Source: Cercophora sp. LCS_1 (lineage: Eukaryota > Ascomycota > Sordariomycetes > Sordariales > Lasiosphaeriaceae). Taken from it: a stretch of 64,000 nucleotides of DNA. The notes beneath the pieces are model-generated. The model was not told where the DNA came from. It did no database searches and was given only the letters and a program-made list of their open reading frames with translations. This document shows, piece after piece, positions 53,100 through 64,000 of the stretch. Every line of letters begins with the position of its first letter. The stretch's first letter is position 1. The stretch lies in contig JAPZLL010000022.1 of NCBI GenBank assembly GCA_036250225.1, forward strand, positions 434,001-498,000, in the 5' to 3' direction. A program made the position numbers and the translations under genes.

Positions 53100-55257
53100 G
53101 GTGCAGCATTCGATATGAACGATGTACGTCGAAAACGTGATATCTCGGACTGAGACGGTCGCGTAGATCGTCTGGATGCGATGTATGTCCCACAAGAGCC
53201 GTAAAAGGGGAAAAGAAGAAAAATGAGCCGTCCGGTAGTTGCGAGTCTAAGATGCTGAGATCCCAAAAGTGAGACAGAGAACCCCGCTTGCACGCTTGGG
53301 GCTTGAGTTACACAGCAGCAGATGCTGGAGTGGCACGGGTTGATCATGGCCTGATTCTAGCCCGTCCCATCTCAGTGAGATAAGATTGGACCAGTAGTGT
53401 CCCTATCTCTGAGCCTCTGTAAGGTCAGTCGGTCTCTGTGCGGTATCCCATGACCGGGACACGAACACGAACCGATGGCGTCGGTTTGGTTTGACAAGAT
53501 CCACCTGACACCTGCAGTTGGGGAATCACAAGACGCGGGGTTGAAATGTGTGATTGGTTATTTTTTGCCCTTTGTCCATTTTATCAACACCAATCCGAAC
53601 GCTGCCCAACATGCGAGTACGCAGAAGAACGGATGTTTGTCACTTCCCTCGAAGACACACCGAAATGCTTCCAAGCCGAGGTACTCAAGTGACCAGATCC
53701 AACACGTCATAGCTGCCAAGAGTACTCATTGCCAACCGCCAAGCTGTCCACCAAGCATGAAACAAACAAAAAAACACCCGGCTCCTCCACAGTCTTGGAG
53801 CACTTAGAACCCCATTATCCGGCCCCCACGGAGCAACCTAATTAGTCCGAGAACAGCCTTCGTGTGTATAAAATACCATACACAAATGTTCTATCAACAG
53901 GGCTGAACCGCACTACCGCTCCACGGAGACCAAAACCCCGTAAAAAACTCTTACGAATAGCCTCCGGAAGCGGGCATCAACTGACCAACACAGCCTCTGC
54001 CGAGGTCCATCCCAGCGTCCCAGACTCAGGCTGTGCGGGAAATCCCCCACGCCAAAAAGGAATCTGTCATATACGATTATGACAGAAAACCTGACCTAGA
54101 AAGAAAATAATAGGCGAGAGAGAGGCGGGACAACCCGACTAGTTGACCCCAGGCGGACAGTGAAAAGTGGTTAAAACAACATTGCGAGTCGTAGAATCGA
54201 AACCCCCAACTCATATGGAATCGTCGAAGATATTTCCCACCAACCAGCCAGCCAACCAGTTCCACCCAAGTCCCGTAATTATTCCATGAAAAAAGACCAA
54301 CGATTCAATACGGCACATGACACAAGCCGTCCGAACTCCTTTATCAATCTCAGCCTCGGTTACATCCGACCCCCCATGTTTTGCTGTCGGTCCGTTGGGC
54401 TGAAAAAAAAAAAAGGCTTCCTCACTGATGCAATGCGAGTCTTTCGGACGACAGTAAAGGTAAGCTTTCAAACCTCAGCGACAGTTGGCTGGCTCTATTT
54501 TGAACAACCTTGTCCCCTCGTGTCCAACCAGGGTAGCCAACACCGCCACGTCCTTGGCAAGAAACCCCCCGAAACCACAGTGTGAGCCAACAACCGCGCA
54601 GCGGAACAACGGACAATAGGTAGACAATTTTACACGCATACCTAGACAACGATTTCCGGTCGACAAGGTCTCTCGGTCCGAAGCCAACAGCCTCGGAACA
54701 AGTCAGGGACGACATCTATGTATGGACGATGACGTAGGCAACAACGAACAACCTCCGGATCCAGGATTTCTCACTGTCTGAAACCAACAGCCGGAGCAAC
54801 AGATAGACAATCGAGACAAGCGGTCACGATGACCTCGGAAGAAGTGCAGACTGCAACTGCTCGAGAACTAATCCTTTCGCACCTAGACTTCCGAGACATC
54901 GGATCACAAGCAAATAAACATCAACACTCGGGGACAAAATCAGACCAAAATCATCCCGAAATTCAAATTCCATGCAACTAAAATAGTCTACATACCAGAC
55001 AAGACCCTGTCACTGTCACTGCCACAAGCGGCATGGTCCATCACACATGCCGCTAGAAAACCCAAACATCCACCAAAAGTGTCCAAGAAAAATCCTCGGC
55101 CCAGTTCTGATAAGGGACAGCAACAATAGCAGCATTACCAACAAACCCTCTAACGCCAGCTGCATGTCCTAGTGAGCCTGTCAGGCCGTCATGTTCCTCC
55201 ATCAGAGTGTCTCCCCGCATCGTCACGAGACAACAAAAGCCAGCCGAAAAAGAAAAA

Positions 55258-57546
55258 CTACCCATCAATCGTCTTGCCCCCGCAATCCGGGATCTTGACA
55301 CCGTTCTTCAGCTTTCTGTTGATATCCATCAGGCCCCACTGATCCTCCCACTCCCTCTTCTTCGCTGGCTCGTTGAAGATGACCTTCCACGGCTCATCAA
55401 AGGCCTCAAACCAGAAATAGTTTGTCCCATTCTTCAAAGCGTCGCACACCCAGTCGTTCATGAGCTGGTTCATCTCAGTGATACCCGCAACAGATGCATT
55501 CGGGCACACGGTCACGCCCTCCTGTCCGCAGTTGGTGCCTCCCCGCGAAGGCCACCCAATCTCGCTGACCACATTCTTCTCCTTGTCAGCCTTGAAGAAC
55601 GTGCCGGCCTTGTTGTTCCAAAACGTCGTCGTCCATGACGCGGCATCCTTTGCGTTGATGCCGCCAAAGAAGGGATGAATGTTGCCCATGATGTAATCGC
55701 TCTGCTGCGCCAACGTGGCATCCCACTTGTCGCCGAGATCGCTAGTCGCAACGGGCAAGTTCCAGCCCTTGGCTGTGATGTTTCGTCGAACCTCGCCGAG
55801 CAGGCTCCCCAGCGAGGTGATGGTCATCTCCTCACGGAACAAGATCTCGTTGGCAACTACAATGCCCTTGAAGTGCTTCGTGCCGTACTCTTCGAGAATA
55901 TCGTACATTTGCCGGAGCTGGCGCGCATTGGTCGTCGTGTTCTTGTCTTGCCACACGCCCATCCAGACCTGCATGGTGTCTTCCAGCTTGAGTTGTTGGA
56001 TTGCATGGACGACCATCTGCGTCTGGTTGCAGTCATTGCCGTACATGCGCAGCGTGTTGGTGAGCTGAGAGAGGACGGCAATGTCACGCGTGACATTGTT
56101 TTGGGATGGTGGGAAGTGGAGGCACTCGGGGTATTGAGCGTTGAGGGGAGTGTAGTCCATGCCTGGGAAAACCTTGTGCAGATCAGGGTTGTTCATGAGC
56201 GCCTTAATCTCGGATGAGTTGATGTTGAGGTCCGACTTGTTGTCCTCTGCCACCGAGTCGGCACCACTGGGCCCACTGTTGTTGTTCTTGAGAACGACGC
56301 CAAAGACGATGCCGAGTGCGATGGCGATGATGATGACAAGGCCGACGATGGCAATGATGGCTATTCTCCACTTTCGACTCTTCCTCCCGGAGCTCGTTCC
56401 TGCCTGCCAGCCCGACTTTTCGGCGCCGAGTCCGGAGGGACCGTGGCCCTCATACGCCGTGGAGCCGTTGTGAACCGGTGTATAGTGGCTGCTCAAGCCG
56501 CTAGCGCTTGCATTGCGACCAGACAGAGCGCCTAAAACACCGCCCGCTGCACCTGCTGCCGCTGCATCCCGTCCCCGATGCGAGGATCCAAGGCTAAGCA
56601 TACTAGACCTCTTGCCCTTGAGATGATACCCCAGACCGTCATCGCCGTCATCCTCAATTGCATAAGGGTCCACAGCGCCAAGACGGGGATCCTGGGGCCG
56701 GGCCAGCCCCGAGTAGGGATCGTCTGTGTAGACATCGTTCGCGAAACTGTGTTGGGGACTCCTCGATGGAGTCCTTTGCCCTGGAGTTGCGCGGCCGGGA
56801 CTAGGCTGTGCGGCGCTTAAACCCTGCAAACTCGAGTTGGAATCTCTCTCGACAGCATGGCCGTTACCATACGGTACCCGCGCCGGAGGCTGATCTCCGG
56901 CGGCATACATTCTCCCGTCCCCTTGGGCCCGGCCCCGGTCAGGCCATTGCCCTTGTTGTTGATAGGCCTGCTGGGGGTAGTCGGGTCCACGGATTGCATT
57001 GAGGCCGCTTTGTCGGGCATTCTGCTCTGCGATGCTCAGTGCAATGCCCGCCATACCCCCGGCAGCCCGATCGCTGAAGTTGTCCGCACCTGGTGTGACA
57101 GTGCTGTGCTGTGTGCCTTGGCGTTGAGGACCGGGTGGGTAGTGCCCGTCCCGCCCGTAAGGACCACCGTCGGCGCTGCGATGCGTCGGTGGTTGAGGTG
57201 GTGGGTTGGGCAGCGCCCTCGGGCCTTCTTGGTACGGGCTCGGCCCAGCGGCGTATGGCCCAGCACCGTGGCCGCGACCTGGTCCCTCCTGGCTCATTCG
57301 GCGCTGAGCTCGCAATCGGTTGAATGACGAGTCGGGATGAGACCCAGGTCCCGCCCTCGGAGGAGAAGGCGCTTGGGATGGCTGGTTGTATGAGTCTTCT
57401 TGGTAGTACGGCTGTTGTTGATGTTGTTGTTGTTGTGGGGGGTATCGCTGTTGGTATTGTTGGTTGTGGCGGGGAGGGTAGGGGCCTTGATGGTCGAGGG
57501 GTTGTCGCTCCCCCATATCGTCGTCGAAGGAATATCTGTTGGCCAT
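55258..57546 (-). CDS. btgC: Membrane-anchored GH17 glucan endo-1,3-beta-glucosidase
   Basis: A single exon of 762 aa. A long Gln/Pro/Tyr-rich cytosolic region (1 to about 380) precedes RKWRIAIIAIVGLVIIIAIALGIVFGVVL, a single membrane span at about 390-420, making this a type II membrane protein. The extracellular part is a GH17 domain: VFPGMDYTPLNAQYPECLHFPPSQNNVTRDIAVLSQLT, RMYGNDCNQTQMV, the proton donor region FKGIVVANEILFREEMT, SDYIMGNIHPFFGG and the nucleophile region VVSEIGWPSRGGTN, ending YFWFEAFDEPWK. It matches the fungal BtgC group, which remodels cell-wall beta-1,3-glucan. Many N-glycosylation sites are present. The gene name is given by similarity of layout. Confidence 0.93.
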   Translation of the reverse strand: MANRYSFDDDMGERQPLDHQGPYPPRHNQQYQQRYPPQQQQHQQQPYYQEDSYNQPSQAPSPPRAGPGSHPDSSFNRLRAQRRMSQEGPGRGHGAGPYAAGPSPYQEGPRALPNPPPQPPTHRSADGGPYGRDGHYPPGPQRQGTQHSTVTPGADNFSDRAAGGMAGIALSIAEQNARQSGLNAIRGPDYPQQAYQQQGQWPDRGRAQGDGRMYAAGDQPPARVPYGNGHAVERDSNSSLQGLSAAQPSPGRATPGQRTPSRSPQHSFANDVYTDDPYSGLARPQDPRLGAVDPYAIEDDGDDGLGYHLKGKRSSMLSLGSSHRGRDAAAAGAAGGVLGALSGRNASASGLSSHYTPVHNGSTAYEGHGPSGLGAEKSGWQAGTSSGRKSRKWRIAIIAIVGLVIIIAIALGIVFGVVLKNNNSGPSGADSVAEDNKSDLNINSSEIKALMNNPDLHKVFPGMDYTPLNAQYPECLHFPPSQNNVTRDIAVLSQLTNTLRMYGNDCNQTQMVVHAIQQLKLEDTMQVWMGVWQDKNTTTNARQLRQMYDILEEYGTKHFKGIVVANEILFREEMTITSLGSLLGEVRRNITAKGWNLPVATSDLGDKWDATLAQQSDYIMGNIHPFFGGINAKDAASWTTTFWNNKAGTFFKADKEKNVVSEIGWPSRGGTNCGQEGVTVCPNASVAGITEMNQLMNDWVCDALKNGTNYFWFEAFDEPWKVIFNEPAKKREWEDQWGLMDINRKLKNGVKIPDCGGKTIDG

Positions 57547-59805
57547 GAGGCGTGTTGTCCGGGCCGGGTGCGCCCGCTCTGTTCTGTTTCCGGGCCGGCG
57601 CTGGGTCGGGTCGGAGCCGGGTGCGGTCGATGGTCGGGTTGGTCTGGCTGGAATGCTCGGCGCCGTTTCCGGGCTGCTGGGTCGAGATGAATGCCAAGAT
57701 GTCGCGCAACGATATTATCGTTGGCAAAACGGCGGAGCAAATGTCAAAAGTAGAACGCTTAATTGACAGTCGCGCAGCGCCGCCCAGAGCGTCGTTCGGT
57801 AGTGAGAGTCGGGTGGTTGGAGAGGCACAGAGTCGTCTTGATTATTACTCTTGTCGCTGCGGCCGGCTTTACGTGGGGTTCGATGATTCCCACCGGAATG
57901 GATAGGGGACGAAGCGAATGTTGGTTGCGTCGAATATTTCGCAAATCGATCGAACGCAGCGACCTGAGCGAGTGTGTTCGTGTTGGAGGAGGCTCTCGTA
58001 TTTTGGGAAACTGGCTGTGTTGCCCCCTTGTTGCCCCGGGCCCAATTGGGAGGTGGGTTGGTTGCGGGTTGGTGGGTTGCCGCGAATCCCCCGTGCTCGC
58101 TGCGGCTGACTGCGTCGGGCAGCCGTTTGCGCTGCGCAACGCTCAAAATATCGAAGCTGTTGACGCTCTTGAGGACCACTGCGCGCACTAGTGTAGAGTC
58201 GTTGAATGAGGAAAAAAAACAACAACGGAAACGACGTTGAGAAATCTAGAGACGGAACGTCAGGAAATCAGAGAGCACGAGCAAGGCAGGGCGCCAAGGG
58301 GGAAGCGGCTGCCAACCCCCATTTTGGACGGAACAAGGCTCCTTCCTGCCGCTGCCCGGATGGACAGCGGGCGAGGACAGGGGAGGCCGGCGTGAGGTGA
58401 GCACCAGAATTGTGGGGCTGTGCGCGGATCCTGCACCGTTGGCGTTGGCTGGGCACCCAAAACTCATCAGCTGGAGGTCCACGAGTTCTCGACAAACGAG
58501 CAGCACTGCGCAATGCCACCACCGCCGCAACGCAACCATTGCTCGCGCCAGAAGCTCTCATCTGCTGTTGGCGCAACATGGAAGCCAATTGCGGCTACTC
58601 GCAACACACCGCACAACTCGCGGTGCACCCAGGTTCAGCCTCCTGATGATCACGTCAATTGTCGAGGCTGGACGCACCCCACTATTTTCCCTGCTGCCCT
58701 TCCATTTTCCCTCTTCCGCTCTCCCTCGCCAAGTGCTAGGTTACAGATTTCCATATTAAAATCCTGACAGATTTGTGGACGGAACGGACTCGATGCCGCC
58801 GCCTCATTGACTCGCCGCACCCATCGTGTCGACTGCCAGGATTCAAAAGCTTATCCTGATTGCCTTGGCGAGATGCCCCGCCATTACATCATGCCGCTTG
58901 CGACACGACAAGTTGATCCCGCGAACGACTGAATCGCCTTGGTCGGCGCAAAGCCCGTGACGATCTCGAACACTATGCTACTCGTGTTCATTTACGAGAT
59001 CGAGCGACGCCGGTATTCCCATTTTGTGCCCGCTTGTGTGCGCCGCAAAAGGACGAACGAAACCCGGTGGTGTGCCCCCCTTGTGCTAGAACCACGCGAG
59101 GTTCAGGGGAATCGGTTTCATGCAGGGGTTACCGCCCCCGCCATGGGATCACGATGATGCTTGACATCATGCCGTACCCGGTCGTCCCTCCTGCGGTCGC
59201 GCTGCAGTCGCGCTGCGAGTGCCCTGATGCTCCCGGGAGGTGTGTCCGTTTACCGTCCGGAAGCCAGACCGATGCAGACCTCTGTGCTCGTGGCGCCCAC
59301 AACACTCACGATCGCCTCCAGGTGGAATACCGGAGGAAGCGATACCCCGGATCTCAATCATGTCATTTCAGCATTATGATCGATACTTGATGTGCGCCGT
59401 GGCCACGCCGTGCTTCTTGGGGGCCTACCAAAGTTGAAGCGTACCAGATCTGCATGCCTCAATCTGCCTCCGAAATGGCCCAGCGATGGTGTCCTGATAC
59501 AGCTTCACGGATATAAGATTGCACGGCGAACGGACAAATCACGTCATCAAGTGGACATGCGTTGACTCTTGAAAATGTCCAGTCAATCAGATTCAATGAC
59601 AAAAGACACCCTCTTTACTCGTCATGTTGGGATTCTGCCAGCTGATGAAGCTACGCAGTGTGTCTGTCACTTTGACATCATAGATGTGCAATCACAGTGA
59701 CTACCGGGTATTTCAGCACGTAGAGAACGACGAGAGTAACTCCTTACTGAACAAATAACTGACCTGATAGTTTGAACACTCTCATTGCGCCAGACCTCTG
59801 CTGCC
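57547..59805. other. Intergenic, 2.3 kb, between the GH17 gene and the gene at 59.8 kb
   Basis: The 57.5-58.2 kb part probably holds the 5' UTR and promoter of the GH17 gene. Long overlapping frames on both strands contain no motifs. No RNA gene or repeat found. Confidence 0.4.
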
Positions 59806-60430
59806 ATGTCCGTGAACCCCGATTCCGTCGTCGGCCAGGGCGAGTTCCACGACCGCATCAAGCGATCCAAGCCGCCCACCCATCATGGCGTAAGGACTAG
59901 TTTACCGCACGCGTCCAGGGAGAACATTGCGCTAATAAGCCCAGCATCAAATCGGCCAGAAGATCGGCAACGAAGGCGTACCCGAGTTCCACGCCGAGAC
60001 GTTTCCACCAGGCACAGCTCCGAAAGAGCACAGCTACCAACCAAATCCCATCAAGGAGATTCCCGGCCAGGCTCTCAACGACAACATGGACCCATCCCTT
60101 CGGTCCAGCGCCCTTGACATGCCGGGTGCCACCAGCCAGGACGTGTATAATGCCAATACGTTTGCGCGCGCCATGGAAGGTCAGACGGGCCGGGAGCTCC
60201 GTGGCGCTGACGCTGGCAAACGCCAGAGCGAGCGGAGCGGCTTGGAGGGGGTCGGCGCATCCACGGGGGATAATACGGTTGAGGGAAGAGCTCGGGAACT
60301 TGGTGCCGATCGACCTGGCGAGGTGGAAAGAGGCGTGAGGAGAATGGAGAAGACGGGAAGTGAGGGCGGATACGAAGCCAACAAGAAAACTCCGATGAGG
60401 GCTGATGAGATTGCTTCTGAGCGCCCTTGA
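59806..60430 (+). CDS. Small hydrophilic protein of unknown function
   Basis: Exons 59806-59889 and 59960-60430 give 184 aa; the 70 bp intron has a GTAAGG donor. The start MSVNPDSVVGQGEFHDRIKRSKPPTHHG continues after splicing as KIGNEGVPEFHAETFPPGTAPKEHSYQPNPIKEIPGQA. It is hydrophilic and Gly/Glu/Arg-rich with no signal peptide or membrane span, and probably disordered. I think short proteins of this pattern recur in ascomycetes, but I know no function. The smooth join across the intron and biased codon use argue that it is real. Confidence 0.65.
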
Positions 60431-61376
60431 GATTGGGCAGGGAGCTGTTGATAGCATGATCAAGCTTATGTCCTCCGTTCATCCAAAGGAACATGGTCCA
60501 ATATGCATATCTAGTCTACATATCTATACTATCCGAGTCTTCAACATCCCATAGGCGCTTCAGGATCTCTACTATTACGTCAAACCGCGTCGGTGTTCAT
60601 GTCCCGGATAAATATGCGCCCTGTCACCAGGCTTTTGATTTCATGAGCAAGAACCAGAAGTTCCAAGTCACTGAAATGTACAGTGTCCGTCATAATTAGT
60701 GTCACTCAGATGCCTTGAATAAACAAACTCGCTTCGACAGTTGAATTATTCCGTCTTGCTACCGGGGTATCTTAAACCCATAAGAGACCAAACAAACATC
60801 GTTGGCCGTGACGCTATGCCCTTTTCCATCCGCCGAAAGCCGCCCAAACTCCATCTGCCGTGTCCATGCACCTTCCCGAGAGCCATCCCCAGCTTCTCAG
60901 CCCCATGGCCGTTGATACGACGGCCTCCCATTTCCGTCCAGATGCCCCGAAAAGCTGCAATGCCACCCATTCCTAACTCCCAATCCTCGGCGTACGAGGT
61001 GGCGACAAAGGCTTATGGTCTCGCTGTCCAACCGACGCGTTCTCGCGCATCATCGAGGGAACAGCCGAAGACGAAGTACTCCCGTCTGGGGCAGTCGAGT
61101 TTCTCTGGATGCTGCCATGAACGGCCTGTTTATCATTGACGTGCAGCAACGACGTGTAGGCCTTGCATCTTCTGCACCAGGACGTCGCCGCCGCGCCACT
61201 CTCCATGGTCGAAACTCCTCGTATTTGCTGCTGCGGTTTGGATTGTGTTTGTGTCGTCGAGTGGTAATAGCCGTGATGGCATCTGTGATTGAATGTTGGA
61301 AAGTTGCTGTGTGGTGCTGACGGGGCCGAGTGTAAAGTGATGCCCAAAGAGACGTGTCCGTTTTTATACATTGTAA

Positions 61377-61403
61377 TTTTTTTTTTTTTAAAAAAAAAAA
61401 AAA
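61377..61403. repeat. Homopolymer palindrome T13-A14
   Basis: Thirteen T are followed directly by fourteen A, a perfect inverted repeat with no spacer. It can extrude as a hairpin and excludes nucleosomes. Confidence 0.9.
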
Positions 61404-62240
61404 TTCGTTCGTTCGAGGTGAATCAATTCCAATGTTGCGCTCCGGGACAGCTGGGGAATCGATGCGACCGGCGAAGGGAGAGCAATCAGGTGCTCTGGAT
61501 AAGTTGATGGGGAGACTCGTCTTTGCTGGAATGAAAAGGTGAAGAACAGTCTGCTACACCTTTTTATTTCAAGTCGCCTCTTTGCTCAGTTGAGTCGAGG
61601 CCGCTGCTATCCGGGGCGGTTTTGAGGCCACCGGTGGCGATTGTTGCGTGGACGTCACGGGAACCAATCGTTGTGTGGTTGGTGCCCGGCACGGCATTGA
61701 CGGGGCGAAGCGGTCGCCGATTGTGGCCAACCCCCTCATTTGTCGCCCAGCTCCGGACGCGGAGGTCGCTAGTGCGAAACTCATTTTCAGTATGAAAAGT
61801 GAGTGAATTGAGTTCTGTCTCACGAAAGAACTCATTTCTTCATTATGGTTGTTTTCCTTTCCATTTCATCGAGTTGAGTGCTGTTGATCGAAATTTCAAA
61901 TCGACTTCATGTCGGACGTGTCCGAGTCGCGGGCTCCCTGGTTACATGTATCATCATGATTCATTTTATCTCAGTCAACTTTCACTCATAACGCTCAAGA
62001 TAAGTTTGAATATGAACCAGCATATAGCCTGACTGGGTTGTTTCCACTCAAAAACAATGCTATAACCTTCTCTGACAGTTTGCTGGTTAAAAATGTTCTT
62101 AGCCGCTGTCACCCTTCCACATCACTCATCTCATGAGTGAGAACGAGACATTCCCCATTGGATCTTGCTCGTTCAAATGGAGAGTTTCGCTCCAAAGATG
62201 CGAGCCAGGGGGGAAATAAAAAGAGAGTGAATGCTCAGGT

Positions 62241-62265
62241 GAAAGGCAAAAAAAAAGTCAAAAAG
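62241..62265 (-). terminator. Pol III terminator of tRNA-Gly
   Basis: On the tRNA strand the mature 3' end is followed within a few bases by T4-T5 and then a longer run of T, the usual RNA polymerase III stop signal plus a backup. Confidence 0.7.
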
Positions 62266-62266
62266 A

Positions 62267-62337
62267 TGCGTCAGCCGCGAATCGAACGCGGGGCCCATCG
62301 ATGGCAACGATGGATTTTACCACTAAACCACTGACGC
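62267..62337 (-). tRNA. tRNA-Gly (anticodon GCC)
   Basis: On the minus strand a 71 nt cloverleaf folds without an intron. The acceptor stem is GCGTCAG with CTGACGC and discriminator A. The D arm is GTTTAGTGGTAAAAT. The anticodon arm is CCATCGTTGCCATCGATGG with loop TTGCCAT. The T arm is CCGCGTTCGATTCGCGG. All stems pair except usual loop positions. The internal A and B boxes (TGGTTTAGTGG, GTTCGATTC) are intact. A run of T after the 3' end serves as the Pol III terminator. Confidence 0.97.
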
Positions 62338-62671
62338 TTGTCTGTGAGCAGATGGAAGTTCATGCCTAAAAGCAACTTATAACGACATCATTTTATCACC
62401 AACCACTCCCCCTTTGTCAACCCCCTATCAAGAACCATTGGATGAGCTCACGATATGCAAGGACCGAAAGATGCATGAAGCCAACGAATGCAGCACTCCA
62501 GATCAGGTCAAGATCGTCTAGTAGCGACCATTGGCTGCTTTCCAGATCATCGACTACAATAAAAATTGTCAGTGCATCCACGTCCTCCATTTGTTGTTTT
62601 GAAGACGCACTCCTTCCATAGCTCTGTCTGTTCTCCTCAACCCAGTTCATCTGTCGACATTCGTGTTCGCG
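62338..62671. other. Spacer between tRNA-Gly and the membrane protein gene
   Basis: A 334 bp gap lying upstream of both divergent genes, so it should contain the membrane protein promoter. No further element seen. Confidence 0.45.
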
Positions 62672-63577
62672 ATGGAAACTCGACAAGCGACCCCAATTGA
62701 TGAGACGCCAATCTGCGGGATCGACGGGAAAGAAGATCTGTACGGACTCGGGATCCGACTCGGTGTCTACCTCCAGACCTTGACCTTGGTCATCTCGGGA
62801 CTCTTACGGCAAAGCGACACAGCGCAGCTGCTCAACCTCGGCGCGCTATACCAGTTCGCCCTGCTGTTCGGCGTCATTTACTCGACCGTACACGACGAAG
62901 AGTTCTATGCGGTCGAAGCCATCATCATGGCCGTCTTTGGGATCGCGTCCATGGGCATGAATCACACCCATTTCACGGCAATGGCGAAACGAGTCAGCCG
63001 ACGAGACTCCTCCGAGAAGCTGCACTGGACCGAAAGGGTGTTCTCGCCGTACAGGGGCGTGATCTTGCGATACTCTGTCCTTGTTGCCATCGATGGGTAC
63101 CAGGTCTGGCTGTGGTTTGTCGGGCTTGACCGTCTGCTTCACACTTCGTGCACCAGGACGTCGTTTTTCTTCGCACGAGTCGACATATTTGGGCCCTTTC
63201 GCACTTTTGCCAAGTTCTTTTCCATCTTCATCTTGTGCACTGCAACCTTGAGCCTATGCGTGCTCATCAAGCACGCCGTTTCGTGGAAGAGACACAGGAA
63301 GGATGCGTCGTCGGAAGGTGGAATTTTCGTTGAGGCGGGCCAGGCGCCGTGGTTGCCGTGGTTGTTGTTCCCTAGTCTTATTGTTCTCTTCATCCTCAGC
63401 ATCCTCGCGATCGAGTTGACCATCCGGTGGAACAATATCCAAGGCGTTTATGAGCTTACGTCTGTTGGACAGATCATCCCCTTCATCATCTCTGCTGGGG
63501 GTTTCGTTGCTGTGCTGCTCAAAGGAAGAGAGGAAATAAAGGAGTTACCGATTGATGGTGAGCAGATGGAGGACTGA
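62672..63577 (+). CDS. Multi-pass integral membrane protein of unknown function
   Basis: A single exon of 301 aa starting METRQATPIDETPICGIDGKEDLYGLGIRLGVYLQ. About seven hydrophobic segments are visible, for example ALYQFALLFGVIYSTV, IMAVFGIASMGM, YSVLVAIDGYQVWLWFVGL, FFSIFILCTATLSLCVLI, LLFPSLIVLFILSILAIEL and IIPFIISAGGFVAVLL. The entry motif DLYGLGIRLGVYLQ recurs at the N-terminus of many uncharacterised ascomycete membrane proteins, often strongly expanded in soil fungi. No transporter or receptor motif is evident. The upstream frame to 62663 has no ATG, so 62672 is the start. Confidence 0.8.
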   Translation: METRQATPIDETPICGIDGKEDLYGLGIRLGVYLQTLTLVISGLLRQSDTAQLLNLGALYQFALLFGVIYSTVHDEEFYAVEAIIMAVFGIASMGMNHTHFTAMAKRVSRRDSSEKLHWTERVFSPYRGVILRYSVLVAIDGYQVWLWFVGLDRLLHTSCTRTSFFFARVDIFGPFRTFAKFFSIFILCTATLSLCVLIKHAVSWKRHRKDASSEGGIFVEAGQAPWLPWLLFPSLIVLFILSILAIELTIRWNNIQGVYELTSVGQIIPFIISAGGFVAVLLKGREEIKELPIDGEQMED

Positions 63578-64000
63578 AAAGTATAGTTGTCGCTGGTCTG
63601 AACTTGAAGGCCTGTCTAAGCTATGACGAGTTCCTACCTCCCTGGCGCGCGAGCGTATTCCGGTCTTGCTTCCGTGCTGTTCCTCAGTTTCTCGACTGAG
63701 TCCCAAATCTTCCAGTGGAGCACCAGAGACAACCGCTGATGAGTGTAAGAATTTGTTGATGGTGTTTGACTCGAGGATGTGATCCGCCAAACTTTTTCAG
63801 CTTGCTGAGTAGATCCGAAAGTCATGGTTTGAAACTGGCAGACAGATTCTTTATCAAGTCTTTAAACCGCAGCAGAAACTACAGTTCGCTTGAACAAAGG
63901 GACTTCCTATAGAATCAACGGTCGTTAGGGCCGGGGATGCTGAGCTGCTGTAAGCATGTACCTTGTGCCTCAAACGTGTATGTGTATACATATACCTGGT
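63578..64000. other. 3' flank of the membrane protein gene to the window edge
   Basis: Only short frames; no feature that I can support. Confidence 0.45.

Larger units (their letters stand above)
50814..55257. other. Gene-poor region of about 4.4 kb with three poly-A tracts
   Basis: This is the longest stretch without a supported gene. Frames are short or overlapping; the longest (minus, 52712-53347) encodes an unlikely protein whose phenylalanine run comes from a poly-A tract. A tracts lie at 52375-52392, 53081-53099 and 54403-54414. I see no terminal inverted repeats, reverse transcriptase or transposase motif. Confidence 0.5.
60431..62266. other. Intergenic, 1.8 kb, with a perfect T13A14 palindrome
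   Basis: No gene that I can support; a 77-codon minus-strand frame starting at an ATG near 61206 was considered and not called. The T13A14 tract at 61377-61403 is listed separately. The region beyond 61.8 kb is AT-richer than its surroundings. Confidence 0.4.

Noticed and set aside
52712..53347. A 211-codon minus-strand frame in the gene-poor region
   Set aside because: It runs through a poly-A tract that would encode a phenylalanine run, and no part resembles a protein family.
60973..61371. A minus-strand frame with an internal ATG (77 codons, starting near 61206)
   Set aside because: Low complexity, no homologue recognised, and overlapped by an equally long frame on the other strand.

Overview
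This 64 kb window comes from the nuclear genome of a filamentous ascomycete, most likely a sordariomycete and perhaps Sordariales. The evidence is roughly two dozen genes on both strands, short introns (about 48-86 bp) with GT..AG borders and CTAAC/CTGAC-type branch points, several single-exon genes, and fungus-typical families (HET domain, BIM1/X325 LPMO-like protein, transmembrane GH17 glucanase, GMC oxidoreductase, DUF1275). TTAGGG-type telomere motifs are present. I see no intact transposon, CRISPR array, rRNA or origin. The order assignment is inference. Gene boundaries were built by hand by joining exons at splice sites; for all 18 complete multi-exon models the exon sum is divisible by three.

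Layout. 1-7 kb: the 5' part of a secreted GMC oxidoreductase, then a ten-exon gene fusing a P-loop GTPase, zinc-finger elements and a patatin phospholipase. 7-12.2 kb: a divergent pair of WD40 genes, STRAP/unrip-like (with an unexplained in-frame coding extension past its stop) and the Cdc48 cofactor DOA1/UFD3/PLAA. 13.6-19.9 kb: a BIM1-like copper protein, an SRR1-like protein and a single-pass membrane protein with an apple/PAN-like ectodomain. 20-21 kb: a broken PRISE-type reductase. 22.8-28.7 kb: a multi-repeat Myb factor, SPT8 (SAGA subunit) with a short telomeric repeat array upstream, and a HET-domain protein. 29.2-36.4 kb: an NF-X1/SF1 helicase and a SWIM-RING protein. 37-45.4 kb: ribosomal protein uL1, a DUF1275 membrane protein, a bicupin oxalate decarboxylase, an AAA ATPase with a charged N-terminus and a ten-cysteine secreted protein. 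47.2-50.8 kb: a conserved basic/acidic protein and an amidoligase. A gene-poor stretch of about 4.4 kb follows. 55.3-63.6 kb: a GH17 glucanase, a small conserved-looking protein, tRNA-Gly(GCC) and a multi-pass membrane protein.

How genes relate. Nothing looks like a biosynthetic cluster. Themes that recur are chromatin, RNA and proteostasis housekeeping (SPT8, NF-X1 helicase, DOA1, STRAP, uL1), cell-surface and secreted enzymes (GMC, BIM1, GH17, oxalate decarboxylase, small Cys-rich protein), and candidate self/non-self or stress-response genes (GTPase-patatin fusion, HET protein). The strongest leads are the GTPase/zinc-finger/patatin fusion with a probable GC-AG intron at its catalytic serine, and the post-stop extension of STRAP, whose internal repeat keeps its amino acids while its codons differ.
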